A model generated the notes under the pieces. It did no database searches and had not been told where the DNA came from. It worked only from the letters and a program-made list of their open reading frames with translations. This document shows positions 1-6,719 of a stretch of 9,194 bases of DNA, piece by piece (position 1 is the stretch's first letter; the number at the start of each line of letters is the position of its first letter). Location: the NCBI GenBank assembly GCA_905369775.1, contig CAJPJR010000073.1:1-9194 (forward strand). The letters run 5' to 3'. A program made the position numbers and the translations under genes. This DNA is from Prevotellaceae bacterium UBA1746. GTDB lineage: Bacteria > Bacteroidota > Bacteroidia > Bacteroidales > Bacteroidaceae.

Positions 1-488
1 AGCTGAGATTGGGCATGGCGTATCACAATTTCATGCGCCAGCCGCATGTCGTGGTCACCGTGACGGGCTATACGCTCTACGGCTACGAGGCAAGTTCCGG
101 AGCCTCCATCCGCGTGGGCGCGCCCCTCAAGTTGGATCGCAGACTCAGCTTCGAAGCCTCGTCGGGCGCCGACATTCAAGTGGACCGAGTCCAAGCTCCG
201 AAATTTAAAGTGGAGGCTTCGTCGGGCGGCGAGGTGAAACTGTACAATGTACTGACGTATCTCATGGAGGCAGATGCTTCGTCGGGCGCAAGCATCACGC
301 TGAGCGGACGCACACAACGGGCGAAATTCGAAGCCAGCAGTGGTGCCACGGTGAAAGCTGAGCGACTCTCGGCGCAACACGCGGAAGCCGAAGCCTCATC
401 GGGCGGAGAAGTGATGTGCAACGCAGCCACGCTCGTGGTCGACGACGACACTACCAACGGAACCGTGCGCAACGTGGCTCGCCAATAA
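1..488 (+). CDS. DUF2807 (head GIN domain) adhesin-like protein, 5' end missing
   Basis: This is the C-terminal part of a DUF2807 family protein, a group often labelled putative auto-transporter adhesin and common in Bacteroidetes. The frame is open to the left edge (first whole codon at base 3), so the TTG at 9 and the ATG at 15 are probably internal and the signal peptide and N-terminal part lie outside the window. What is visible is a ladder of six rungs, each with an ASSG motif followed by G or A. Counted from the TTG at 9, the motifs sit at residues 28-31, 50-53, 70-73, 90-93, 109-112 and 129-132, a period of about 20 residues. This fits the beta-helical fold expected of the family. The tail is acidic (VVDDD) and ends at a TAA at 486-488. 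Members are generally predicted to be secreted or envelope proteins of unknown function. The family call is fairly secure. Any link to the exporter downstream rests only on proximity. Confidence 0.8.
   Translation, partial: LRLGMAYHNFMRQPHVVVTVTGYTLYGYEASSGASIRVGAPLKLDRRLSFEASSGADIQVDRVQAPKFKVEASSGGEVKLYNVLTYLMEADASSGASITLSGRTQRAKFEASSGATVKAERLSAQHAEAEASSGGEVMCNAATLVVDDDTTNGTVRNVARQ
87..407 (+). repeat. Six coding repeats of the [ED]-A-S-S-G-[AG] motif
   Basis: The 18-base motif copies start at 87, 153, 213, 273, 330 and 390. Copies 2, 3, 4 and 6 share nearly the same DNA (GC[CT]TC[GA]TCGGGCG). Copies 1 and 5 encode the same residues with different serine and glycine codons (AGT TCC GGA and AGC AGT GGT). 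The protein motif is therefore kept while the DNA has drifted, which points to selection on the fold rather than a recent tandem duplication of DNA. Confidence 0.8.
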
Positions 489-501
489 GCCCTCTCTCCC
501 G

Positions 502-544
502 CTCGTGCCCCGCAGCGCTGATGCACGGCCTGCGGCGGCACGAG
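502..544 (+). other. Strong stem-loop between the DUF2807 gene and the exporter operon
   Basis: The left arm CTCGTGCC (502-509) plus CCGCAG (510-515) pairs with CTGCGG (530-535) plus GGCACGAG (537-544). This gives 14 base pairs with one bulged C (536) and a 14-base loop. It starts 14 bases after the DUF2807 stop and ends 29 bases before the ATPase start. No run of T follows on either strand, so it is not a standard intrinsic terminator. It could be a weak terminator, an RNA-stabilising or processing element, or a leader structure affecting translation of the ATPase. The structure is seen directly; its role is inference. Confidence 0.55.
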
Positions 545-573
545 AGGAGGAGCCATCTTTCACTCATTATCTT

Positions 574-1284
574 ATGATACACCTCGAAAACATCCACAAA
601 ACCTATGGGGGCGCACAGCCGTTGCACGTGCTCAAAGGCATCAATCTCGACATCGAACGCGGAGAATTTGTGAGCATCATGGGGGCCTCCGGATCGGGGA
701 AGTCGACCTTGCTCAACATCCTGGGCATTCTCGACAACTATGACGAGGGACTCTACACGCTCAACGGCGTGACGGTGAAAAACCTCAGCGAAACGAAGGC
801 GGCTGACTACCGAAATCGACTGATTGGCTTCATCTTTCAGTCGTTTAATCTCATCGGCTACAAAACAGCGCTCGAGAATGTGGCCTTGCCCCTCTACTAT
901 CAAGGCGTGGCGCGCAAGGAACGCAATCGCCGCGCCATGGAACATCTCGAACGCCTCGGTTTGGACAAATGGGCCGACCACTATCCCAACGAACTTTCGG
1001 GCGGACAGAAACAACGTGTGGCCATTGCGCGCAGCATCATCACGAATCCGCAAGTGCTCCTGGCCGACGAACCGACGGGAGCCCTCGATTCGAAGACTTC
1101 GGGCGAGGTGATGCAGCTGCTCACCGACCTGAATGCCGAAGGACGCACCGTGGTTGTCGTCACCCACGAGAGCGGTGTGGCCTATCGCACGAAGAAAATT
1201 GTGCACATTCAGGACGGCGTCATCGGAAGCATCGAGGAAAACGATCCGAAACAGACGAAACCTTTCGGCGAACTCATGAAATAA
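574..1284 (+). CDS. ABC transporter ATP-binding protein, MacB/LolD type
   Basis: This 236-residue nucleotide-binding subunit should hydrolyse ATP at the inner face of the membrane to drive the two permeases encoded next. All ABC motifs are present: Walker A GASGSGKS (37-44), Q-loop Gln89 in FQSFNL, signature LSGGQ (141-145, as LSGGQKQR), Walker B VLLADE (161-166) followed by PTGALD, and the H-loop His198 in VVTHE. The sequence resembles the MacB N-terminal domain and LolD, and the length is typical of a stand-alone ATPase of this group. The ATG at 574 is chosen because MIHLENIHKTY is the usual start of the fold. The frame is open further upstream to 505, but that stretch runs through the stem-loop and looks non-coding. 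There is no purine-rich ribosome site. The stop lies 8 bases before the first permease, which indicates co-transcription. The transported substrate cannot be told from this subunit. Confidence 0.93.
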   Translation: MIHLENIHKTYGGAQPLHVLKGINLDIERGEFVSIMGASGSGKSTLLNILGILDNYDEGLYTLNGVTVKNLSETKAADYRNRLIGFIFQSFNLIGYKTALENVALPLYYQGVARKERNRRAMEHLERLGLDKWADHYPNELSGGQKQRVAIARSIITNPQVLLADEPTGALDSKTSGEVMQLLTDLNAEGRTVVVVTHESGVAYRTKKIVHIQDGVIGSIEENDPKQTKPFGELMK

Positions 1285-1292
1285 ACAAGACG

Positions 1293-2540
1293 ATGTGGCA
1301 AGAGATTTTCGCGCATCTGGCGCAAAACAAACTCCGCACGGGGCTTACGGGACTGAGTGTCTCGACGGGAATTTTCTTACTCGTCTTCTTACTCGGTGCG
1401 GGCAACGGACTCATCCATGCTTTTGAGTACAATTCGTCGCACTTTGCCGACGATGTGGTCTCGATTGTGCCGGGCTATGCTTCGGAAGCCTTCGAGGGAT
1501 ACAGCAAAGGACGGGATGTGAAGATCGACGACCGGGACTTTGAAAACACGCGTTCGGCGACGCGGACGCAAATCAGCGAAGCCGTGCCGACGATTTACCG
1601 GTCGGGACTGATCATGGTGGCGGGCAAACACCGCCTCGAGGGAAGTTTCGACGGCGTGATGCCTGCCGCGGCCGAAATGCAGCGCATTGTGCTGAACGCG
1701 GGGCGCTTTATCGACGAAAACGACTTGCGCGAACGCCGAAAGGTGATGGTGGTCTCAGGACGCATGGCCGAAGATTTCTTCGGATCGGCAACGGCTGCCG
1801 TTGGGCAGGTGGTGAATGTCGATTCGATGGCCTTTCACATCATCGGCGTCCGCGCCAAGGCCAACGACATGGAGCCCAATAAGGCACAAGTGCCTTTTTC
1901 GACGCTACGCACGGCCTTTAACGAAGGCGTGGCGGTGGGTTCCATCGAACTGCGCACCGATGCCGGCAAAAAAGAGGAGACGATGCAGCAACTCGAGCAC
2001 AACATTCGCAACACCATCGGCCACCGCCACGGGTTTAACCCCGAGGACCAGACGACGCTCTGGATCGACAACAAGGCAGAAGGTGCCAAAGAGCAAAACA
2101 CCGCCACCCGCATCTTGCGAACCGGCTTGTGGGTGGTCGGACTCCTCACTTTGTTGAGCGGTGTCGTGAGCATTTCGAACATTATGCTCATCACCGTGAA
2201 AGAACGCACCCACGAATTTGGCATCCGCAAGGCACTCGGCGCGCGCCCCTGGAGCATTTTGCGCAGCGTGTTGGCCGAAAGTGTGGTGATCACCCTCCTT
2301 TCGGGCTATGTCGGGCTTGTTGCCGGCATCGCTGCCACGGAATGGATGAATTATGTGAGCGGAAAACGCACTTTGGAGGTGATGGATTCGAAGTTTTACT
2401 TCTTCCTTAATCCCACAATCGACCTAGGTATCGCTATCGGCGCCCTGACTGTGCTGCTCATCGCGGGACTTGTGGCCGGCTTCTTCCCCGCAAGAAAGGC
2501 CGTTCTCATCAAACCTATCGTGGCTCTCAACGCTAAATAA
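1293..2540 (+). CDS. ABC transporter permease, MacB/FtsX family (first of two)
   Basis: This inner-membrane subunit of 415 residues has the MacB layout: one N-terminal membrane helix (about 18-40), a large periplasmic MacB_PCD-like domain (about 41-275), and a C-terminal FtsX domain with three more helices. The FtsX region carries the typical segment KERTHEFGIRKALGA (303-317), a cytoplasmic stretch after the second helix. The protein ends in the common FPARKAVLIKPIVALNAK-type tail. It lacks its own ATPase domain, so it is a split version of MacB that should pair with the ATPase 8 bases upstream. The ATG at 1293 is chosen because WQEIFAHLAQNKLRT is the usual amphipathic start just before the first helix. 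Such proteins act as mechanotransmitters that work on periplasmic or membrane substrates rather than as classical pores; that is family knowledge. The substrate is unknown. Confidence 0.92.
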   Translation: MWQEIFAHLAQNKLRTGLTGLSVSTGIFLLVFLLGAGNGLIHAFEYNSSHFADDVVSIVPGYASEAFEGYSKGRDVKIDDRDFENTRSATRTQISEAVPTIYRSGLIMVAGKHRLEGSFDGVMPAAAEMQRIVLNAGRFIDENDLRERRKVMVVSGRMAEDFFGSATAAVGQVVNVDSMAFHIIGVRAKANDMEPNKAQVPFSTLRTAFNEGVAVGSIELRTDAGKKEETMQQLEHNIRNTIGHRHGFNPEDQTTLWIDNKAEGAKEQNTATRILRTGLWVVGLLTLLSGVVSISNIMLITVKERTHEFGIRKALGARPWSILRSVLAESVVITLLSGYVGLVAGIAATEWMNYVSGKRTLEVMDSKFYFFLNPTIDLGIAIGALTVLLIAGLVAGFFPARKAVLIKPIVALNAK

Positions 2541-2549
2541 CTCAAGATC

Positions 2550-3794
2550 ATGTTCGATATTGACAAATGGAGGGAGATCTTCCAAACGCTGATGCGCAAT
2601 AAATCGCGATCTCTCCTAACGGCTTTCGGTATCTTCTGGGGCGTGTTCATGTTAGTTCTCCTGATGGGGGGTGCAAAGGGGATGAAAGCCATGATGCAAA
2701 GCAACTTCGAAGGTTTTGCCCAGAATGCCTATTGCGCGGCCCCCGAGAAAACCACCAAACCCTACGACGGGCTTTCGTCTGACCGCATGTGGTCGTTCGA
2801 AACGGGCGACCTTGACGTCTTGCGCCGCCACATTCCGGAAGCAGCCGTGGTGACGCCCGTGATTTTCAACAGGACTGACTTCAAACACCGCGACTGCAAA
2901 ACGCAAGGCACCGCCAAAGGAGTGAGCCCGGACTATGTGGCCGTCGAAAACCCCAAACTTTCTCACGGACGCTACATTCAAGAGGCCGATCTCCGGGACT
3001 GCCGCAAAGTATGTGTGCTGGGAGAAAAAATGGCCTCCCAACTTTTCCCGAACGATCGCAATCCGGTGGGAAAATACATCGAGATGCAAGGCATTTATTT
3101 CCAAGTGGTCGGCATTTCTTCCCTCACTTCCAACGTCGGCGTGGGAGGACCGGCCTCGAGGTCGGTCTACATGCCCTACACCACCCTACAACGTCTGCTG
3201 GGATGCGGAGACCACTTCGACATGTTGGCGCTCACCACACGTCCCGGGCACACCGTATCCTCTATACAGCGGAAGATTGAGTTGGAAATCAAGAAGCTGC
3301 ATCGCATTGATCCCAGCGATCAGCAAGCTCTCATGAGTATCAACGTGGAATCAATGTTCCAAATGATACAATCGCTGTTCGACGGCATCAATATCCTCGT
3401 GTGGATGATCGGCATCGGCACGTTGCTTTCGGGCAGCATCGGAGTTTCTAACATTATGATGGTGGTGGTCAAGGAACGCACCACGGAAATCGGCGTCCGC
3501 CGGGCACTCGGCGCGCATCCGAGCCACATTCTGGTTCAAATCCTCACCGAAAGCGCTGTTCTCACTCTCCTGGCAGGCCTCTCCGGCATTGTTTTCGCCG
3601 TTTTGATCCTTGCAGCAGCCGATTCCGGCATCGGATCGAATTTTCCCTCGCTGGCTCCCGGCAGTTTCCTCATTTCTTTCTCCATGGCCATCAGCTCGGC
3701 ACTGGCACTTTCTGCGCTGGGCACCGTGGCAGGTGTCGCGCCGGCGCTGCGCGCACTGGCCATAAAACCGGTAGATGCCATGCGCGACGAATAA
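2550..3794 (+). CDS. ABC transporter permease, MacB/FtsX family (second of two)
   Basis: This 414-residue protein is a paralogue of the preceding permease with the same plan: N-terminal helix (about 21-41), periplasmic domain, then FtsX domain with helices around SGSIGVSNIMMVVV and in two later segments. The signature KERTTEIGVRRALGA (308-322) lines up with KERTHEFGIRKALGA in the first permease, and both have TLLSG followed by SNIM just before it. The periplasmic domains look much less alike, so the two probably form a heterodimer with distinct faces rather than redundant copies. The gene starts at the ATG 9 bases after the previous stop, so translation is likely coupled within one message. 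The protein ends in KPVDAMRDE, a typical family tail. Start and frame are clear. Function beyond export or envelope work is not determined. Confidence 0.92.
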   Translation: MFDIDKWREIFQTLMRNKSRSLLTAFGIFWGVFMLVLLMGGAKGMKAMMQSNFEGFAQNAYCAAPEKTTKPYDGLSSDRMWSFETGDLDVLRRHIPEAAVVTPVIFNRTDFKHRDCKTQGTAKGVSPDYVAVENPKLSHGRYIQEADLRDCRKVCVLGEKMASQLFPNDRNPVGKYIEMQGIYFQVVGISSLTSNVGVGGPASRSVYMPYTTLQRLLGCGDHFDMLALTTRPGHTVSSIQRKIELEIKKLHRIDPSDQQALMSINVESMFQMIQSLFDGINILVWMIGIGTLLSGSIGVSNIMMVVVKERTTEIGVRRALGAHPSHILVQILTESAVLTLLAGLSGIVFAVLILAAADSGIGSNFPSLAPGSFLISFSMAISSALALSALGTVAGVAPALRALAIKPVDAMRDE

Positions 3795-4051
3795 AACCTC
3801 CGTATCGCGTGCGGCGCCCCCCACAGTTTCACCCGACACAGGCGCGCTGCATTCTCGAACAAGGCTTTGCCTGCCGAGAACCACGCTTTGTCACCTGCAA
3901 GTCCCCCTTGCCCGCCGGAAACGACGCGCGCTGCGCTCCCCCTCACACCTTATCTCATTTAATTTGTCGCCCCTCCTCCGACAGAGCGCGCGACGCTCAA
4001 AAGCAATCTCCCATCCAACGCTCGCTTTCGCGAACGAAAACCTCAATCACA
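3795..4051 (+). other. 257-base gap inside the exporter operon
   Basis: This is the only long gap between the exporter genes. It is GC-rich apart from a short AT-rich island around 3950-3966. The adaptor reading frame stays open back to 3809, but the translation there (Arg, Pro and Ser rich) does not resemble an adaptor N-terminus. I see no clear terminator, only short weak inverted repeats such as GCAAG/CTTGC at 3897-3911. It may be an internal leader or promoter region. Confidence 0.5.
3959..3966 (+). promoter_or_regulatory. Possible internal promoter, -7-like box TTAATTTG
   Basis: TTAATTTG matches the Bacteroidetes -7 box TAnnTTTG at seven of eight positions and sits in the only AT-rich patch of the gap, about 85 bases before the adaptor start. 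No convincing -33 TTG lies at the right distance upstream, so the call is weak. Confidence 0.22.
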
Positions 4052-5155
4052 ATGAAAAAGATCTTCAAAATCCTCGGCATCGTGCTCCTGGTTGCCGTCT
4101 TTGTCGGCACATTTGTCTTCCTCTATCAGAAATCGCGCCCGGAAGAGCAACGATTTGACGTCATTGAAGTGACGCGCGCCGACATTCATCGTTCAACCAT
4201 CGTTACCGGCACCATAGAACCGAGAGTTGAAGTAGACGTCAAGCCACAAATCTCCGGTATCGTGGCCGAAATCTACAAAGAAGCGGGGCAACCCGTGCAA
4301 AAAGGAGAACTCATTGCGCGAATCAAGGTGGTTCCCGACATGTCTCAGCTCAATAGCGCCGGCAACCGCGTGAAACTCGCCCAACTCGCCGCGGCGCAGG
4401 CCCAACGCGACTACGAACGCACGAAAAAACTCCATGATCAGCAACTCGTGTCGACAGAAGAACTCGAAAAAGCCCAACTTGCGCTTCGCCAACAGCGAGA
4501 AGAGCTGGCCAACGCCAACGATGCGCTCAAAATCGTGAAGGAAGGCGTGAGTGCCTCCATGGCGGGCTACTCCACCACCATGGTACGCTCTACAATCGAC
4601 GGGACCATTCTCAACATCCCCGTGAAAGTCGGCAATTCCGTCACGATGAGCAACACTTTCAACGACGGAACGACCATTGCCACCGTGGCGAACATGAACG
4701 ACCTCCTCTTCAAAGGCAATATCGACGAGACCGAAGTGGCCAAGCTCCGCAAAGGCATGGATTTGTCCATCACCGTCGGTGCTACCCCCGATGTGCGACT
4801 CGCCGCCCGCCTCGAATTTATCGCACCGAAGGTAAGTTCCGGCACAACAGGCAACCAGTTTGAAATCAAAGGGGCCCTGTTGCAAACCAAAGGCACCACA
4901 CTTCGCGCGGGCTACAGCGCCAATGCCGAAATCATTCTCGACTCTCGCTCGCAAGTCATCGCACTTCCCGAGTCGGCCGTGAAGATCGAAGACGGAAAAT
5001 CGGTGGTCTACGTGCAAACCGGCGGCAAAGACTCGCAAACCTTTGAGCGACGCGTCGTGCAAACCGGTCTTTCCGACGGCGTGAACATCGAAATTCGATC
5101 CGGCCTCCGGGTAGGTGAGCGCGTGCGCGGCAACGAAATCAATCAACAGCAATAA
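4052..5155 (+). CDS. Periplasmic adaptor (membrane fusion protein), MacA/HlyD type
   Basis: This 367-residue adaptor should bridge the inner-membrane permeases to the TolC-like channel encoded 13 bases downstream. After MKK there is one hydrophobic anchor helix (about 7-25). A first lipoyl-type half follows (about 60-93, with PQISGIVAEIY and GQPVQKGELIARI), then a helical hairpin rich in Ala, Gln, Glu and Lys (about 106-164), the second lipoyl half (about 178-196, STIDGTILNIPVKVG), and beta-barrel and membrane-proximal regions to the end. The hairpin is long enough to be MacA-like. The ATG at 4052 is chosen because it gives the canonical Lys-Lys plus hydrophobic anchor start; the open frame upstream is probably non-coding. 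There is no lipobox cysteine, so it is anchored by the helix rather than by lipid. Its place after a split MacB set supports a MacA-like role. Confidence 0.92.
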   Translation: MKKIFKILGIVLLVAVFVGTFVFLYQKSRPEEQRFDVIEVTRADIHRSTIVTGTIEPRVEVDVKPQISGIVAEIYKEAGQPVQKGELIARIKVVPDMSQLNSAGNRVKLAQLAAAQAQRDYERTKKLHDQQLVSTEELEKAQLALRQQREELANANDALKIVKEGVSASMAGYSTTMVRSTIDGTILNIPVKVGNSVTMSNTFNDGTTIATVANMNDLLFKGNIDETEVAKLRKGMDLSITVGATPDVRLAARLEFIAPKVSSGTTGNQFEIKGALLQTKGTTLRAGYSANAEIILDSRSQVIALPESAVKIEDGKSVVYVQTGGKDSQTFERRVVQTGLSDGVNIEIRSGLRVGERVRGNEINQQQ

Positions 5156-5168
5156 TCGTCCCCTCCTC

Positions 5169-6476
5169 ATGAAACTTCTGCTTTCTCTCTTCGCATTCTG
5201 CGCGGTGGCCTCCCTCTCGGCCCAGAAAACCATGACCCTTCGCGACTGCATCGAGCGGGCACAGCAGCGCAACATCAAGGTGCAGCAAGCCGATCTTGCG
5301 CGCCGGCAACAGGAAATCCAGTTGGACGATGCGCGCAAAGCCATGTTGCCCGAAGTCGGCGGGTCGGCCGGTGAGAATCTCTCCTTCGGCCGCGGACTCA
5401 CCGCCAACAATACCTACGAAACCCGCAACACCAACTCAACGTCGTTCTCCGTTTCGGGTTCCATGCCCCTGTATACCGGCGGACGCATCACCCACCGCCG
5501 CAAACAAGCCGTCCTCCAACTGCAAGCCGCCGGGGCCGATGCGCAACGCATTGCCGAGGAGCTCCAATTACAGGTGGCGCAAGCCTATTATCAAGTGCTC
5601 TTTCGCATGGACCTCATCGCGCAAGCACAGACCAACCTGCGCAATACGCTGGCCCAAGAGGAGCGAATGGCAGCACAGATCCGCGCCGGCCGCTTGCCGG
5701 AGGTGGATTTGGCTCAAGCCCGGGCGCGCACGGCACAAGATCGCCTGGCCTTGGTGCAGGCAGAAAACGACAAAATGATAGCCCTGCTCGAACTTTCGCA
5801 ACTGCTCGAATATCCTTCGCCCGACAGCCTCGCGGTGGCACCGCCCGCCACCCACACTTTACCTGCCGTGCCGGGCAATCCGGAAGAAATCTACGCATTG
5901 AGTCTCACCGAGCGCCCGGCCTTGCAAGCCGCACAGCTGCGTTCGCGAGCCGCCGACGAGCAAATTGAGCTGGCCCGGGCGGGCATGCGCCCCACACTGA
6001 GCCTGAATGCCGGTCTCGGCACCAGCTACTACCACACTTCGGGCATCGACAACGCCGCAATCGGCCGACAACTGCGCGACAACTTCTCGCAAAACATCGG
6101 ACTCTCGCTGTCTGTGCCGCTCTACGACCGACGGGCCACTCGCAACAGCGTGGCACAGGCCCAATTGGCGGCGACCAACGCCCGTTTGGACGAAGAGGAA
6201 GCCCGCAAATCGCTCTACAAGGAGATTCAAAGTGCCTACTACGCCGCCGTGACCTCGCGCCACAAATGGGAAGCTGCGCAAGTGGCCGACTCCGCCGCCG
6301 TGACCGCAGCACAACTCGCACAGAAGAAGTACGAAGCCGGCAAAGGCACCTACGTAGACTACGATGAGGCGCGCAACAAACAGACCAATGCCGCCGTGGA
6401 TCGCATCACGGCCTACTACGAAGCGCGCTACCGGCAAGACGTGATGGACTTCTACGCGGGGAAAATGCTGAAATAA
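5169..6476 (+). CDS. TolC-family outer-membrane efflux protein
   Basis: This 435-residue protein should trimerise to form the outer-membrane duct of the export system. It starts with a signal peptide (MK, hydrophobic core, SLSA) with likely cleavage after Ala18, leaving Gln19 at the mature N-terminus. The TLRDCIERAQQRN segment near 23-35 is the usual opening of the OEP fold. Two OEP repeats follow: a first strand region with GSMPLYTGGRI and long Ala/Gln/Glu-rich helices around 130-215, then a second with SLSVPLYDRRATRN and helices to the end, including KKYEAGKGTYVDYDEARN. The PLYTGG and PLYDRR motifs mark the equivalent strands of the two repeats. Length and architecture are normal for the family. 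The start follows a pyrimidine-rich CCCTCCTC rather than a Shine-Dalgarno site. It is the last gene of the exporter cluster; no clear terminator follows. Confidence 0.93.
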   Translation: MKLLLSLFAFCAVASLSAQKTMTLRDCIERAQQRNIKVQQADLARRQQEIQLDDARKAMLPEVGGSAGENLSFGRGLTANNTYETRNTNSTSFSVSGSMPLYTGGRITHRRKQAVLQLQAAGADAQRIAEELQLQVAQAYYQVLFRMDLIAQAQTNLRNTLAQEERMAAQIRAGRLPEVDLAQARARTAQDRLALVQAENDKMIALLELSQLLEYPSPDSLAVAPPATHTLPAVPGNPEEIYALSLTERPALQAAQLRSRAADEQIELARAGMRPTLSLNAGLGTSYYHTSGIDNAAIGRQLRDNFSQNIGLSLSVPLYDRRATRNSVAQAQLAATNARLDEEEARKSLYKEIQSAYYAAVTSRHKWEAAQVADSAAVTAAQLAQKKYEAGKGTYVDYDEARNKQTNAAVDRITAYYEARYRQDVMDFYAGKMLK

Positions 6477-6627
6477 CCGTCCAACTCGCCCGAGTCAACG
6501 TCCCTATGCCCCTGTGAAAGTGGCATTTCGACGGGAAAAGCGCAGGAAAATGATGGGGAAATTCCCCAGAACTCGCTCCAAGACCAAACAAAGCCCCTTC
6601 GGAACTGCAAAAACAGAAAAAAAGTAC

Positions 6628-6635
6628 TACCTTTG
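6628..6635 (+). promoter_or_regulatory. nagB: Probable nagB promoter, Bacteroidetes -7 box TACCTTTG
   Basis: TACCTTTG is an exact match to TAnnTTTG, the -7 element recognised by the Bacteroidetes primary sigma factor. It lies just after an A-rich run (6609-6623). It is 84 bases upstream of the nagB start, so a leader of roughly 75 bases is expected. No strong -33 TTTG is visible about 19 bases further upstream. The rest of the 6477-6719 gap holds only weak inverted repeats, for example ATGCC/GGCAT at 6506-6526, and no convincing terminator for the exporter operon. Confidence 0.6.
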
Positions 6636-6719
6636 TAAGCACGAACCGGCAAAACGTCCGCACTTTTGCAGCGTGGCGCCCAGTAACCCGATATTTCTTA
6701 ACATTATAATCTCCTCCCC

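Noticed and set aside
505..573. Upstream extension of the ATPase reading frame starting at 505
   Set aside because: It translates the strong stem-loop and gives no ABC-like sequence. The ATG at 574 gives the standard start of the fold.
969..1292. Upstream extension of the first permease frame into the ATPase gene
   Set aside because: It overlaps the well-supported ATPase in another frame and has an Arg- and His-rich shadow composition. The ATG at 1293 directly precedes the first membrane helix.
4193..5410. Long minus-strand open frame (about 405 codons) opposite the adaptor and channel genes
   Set aside because: It is antisense to two clear genes, rich in His, Gly and Val as expected for a GC-rich mirror frame, and shows no domain or motif.
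6506..6526. Short hairpin (ATGCC/GGCAT) as a terminator of the exporter operon
   Set aside because: There are only five clean pairs plus two after a mismatch, and no T tract follows.
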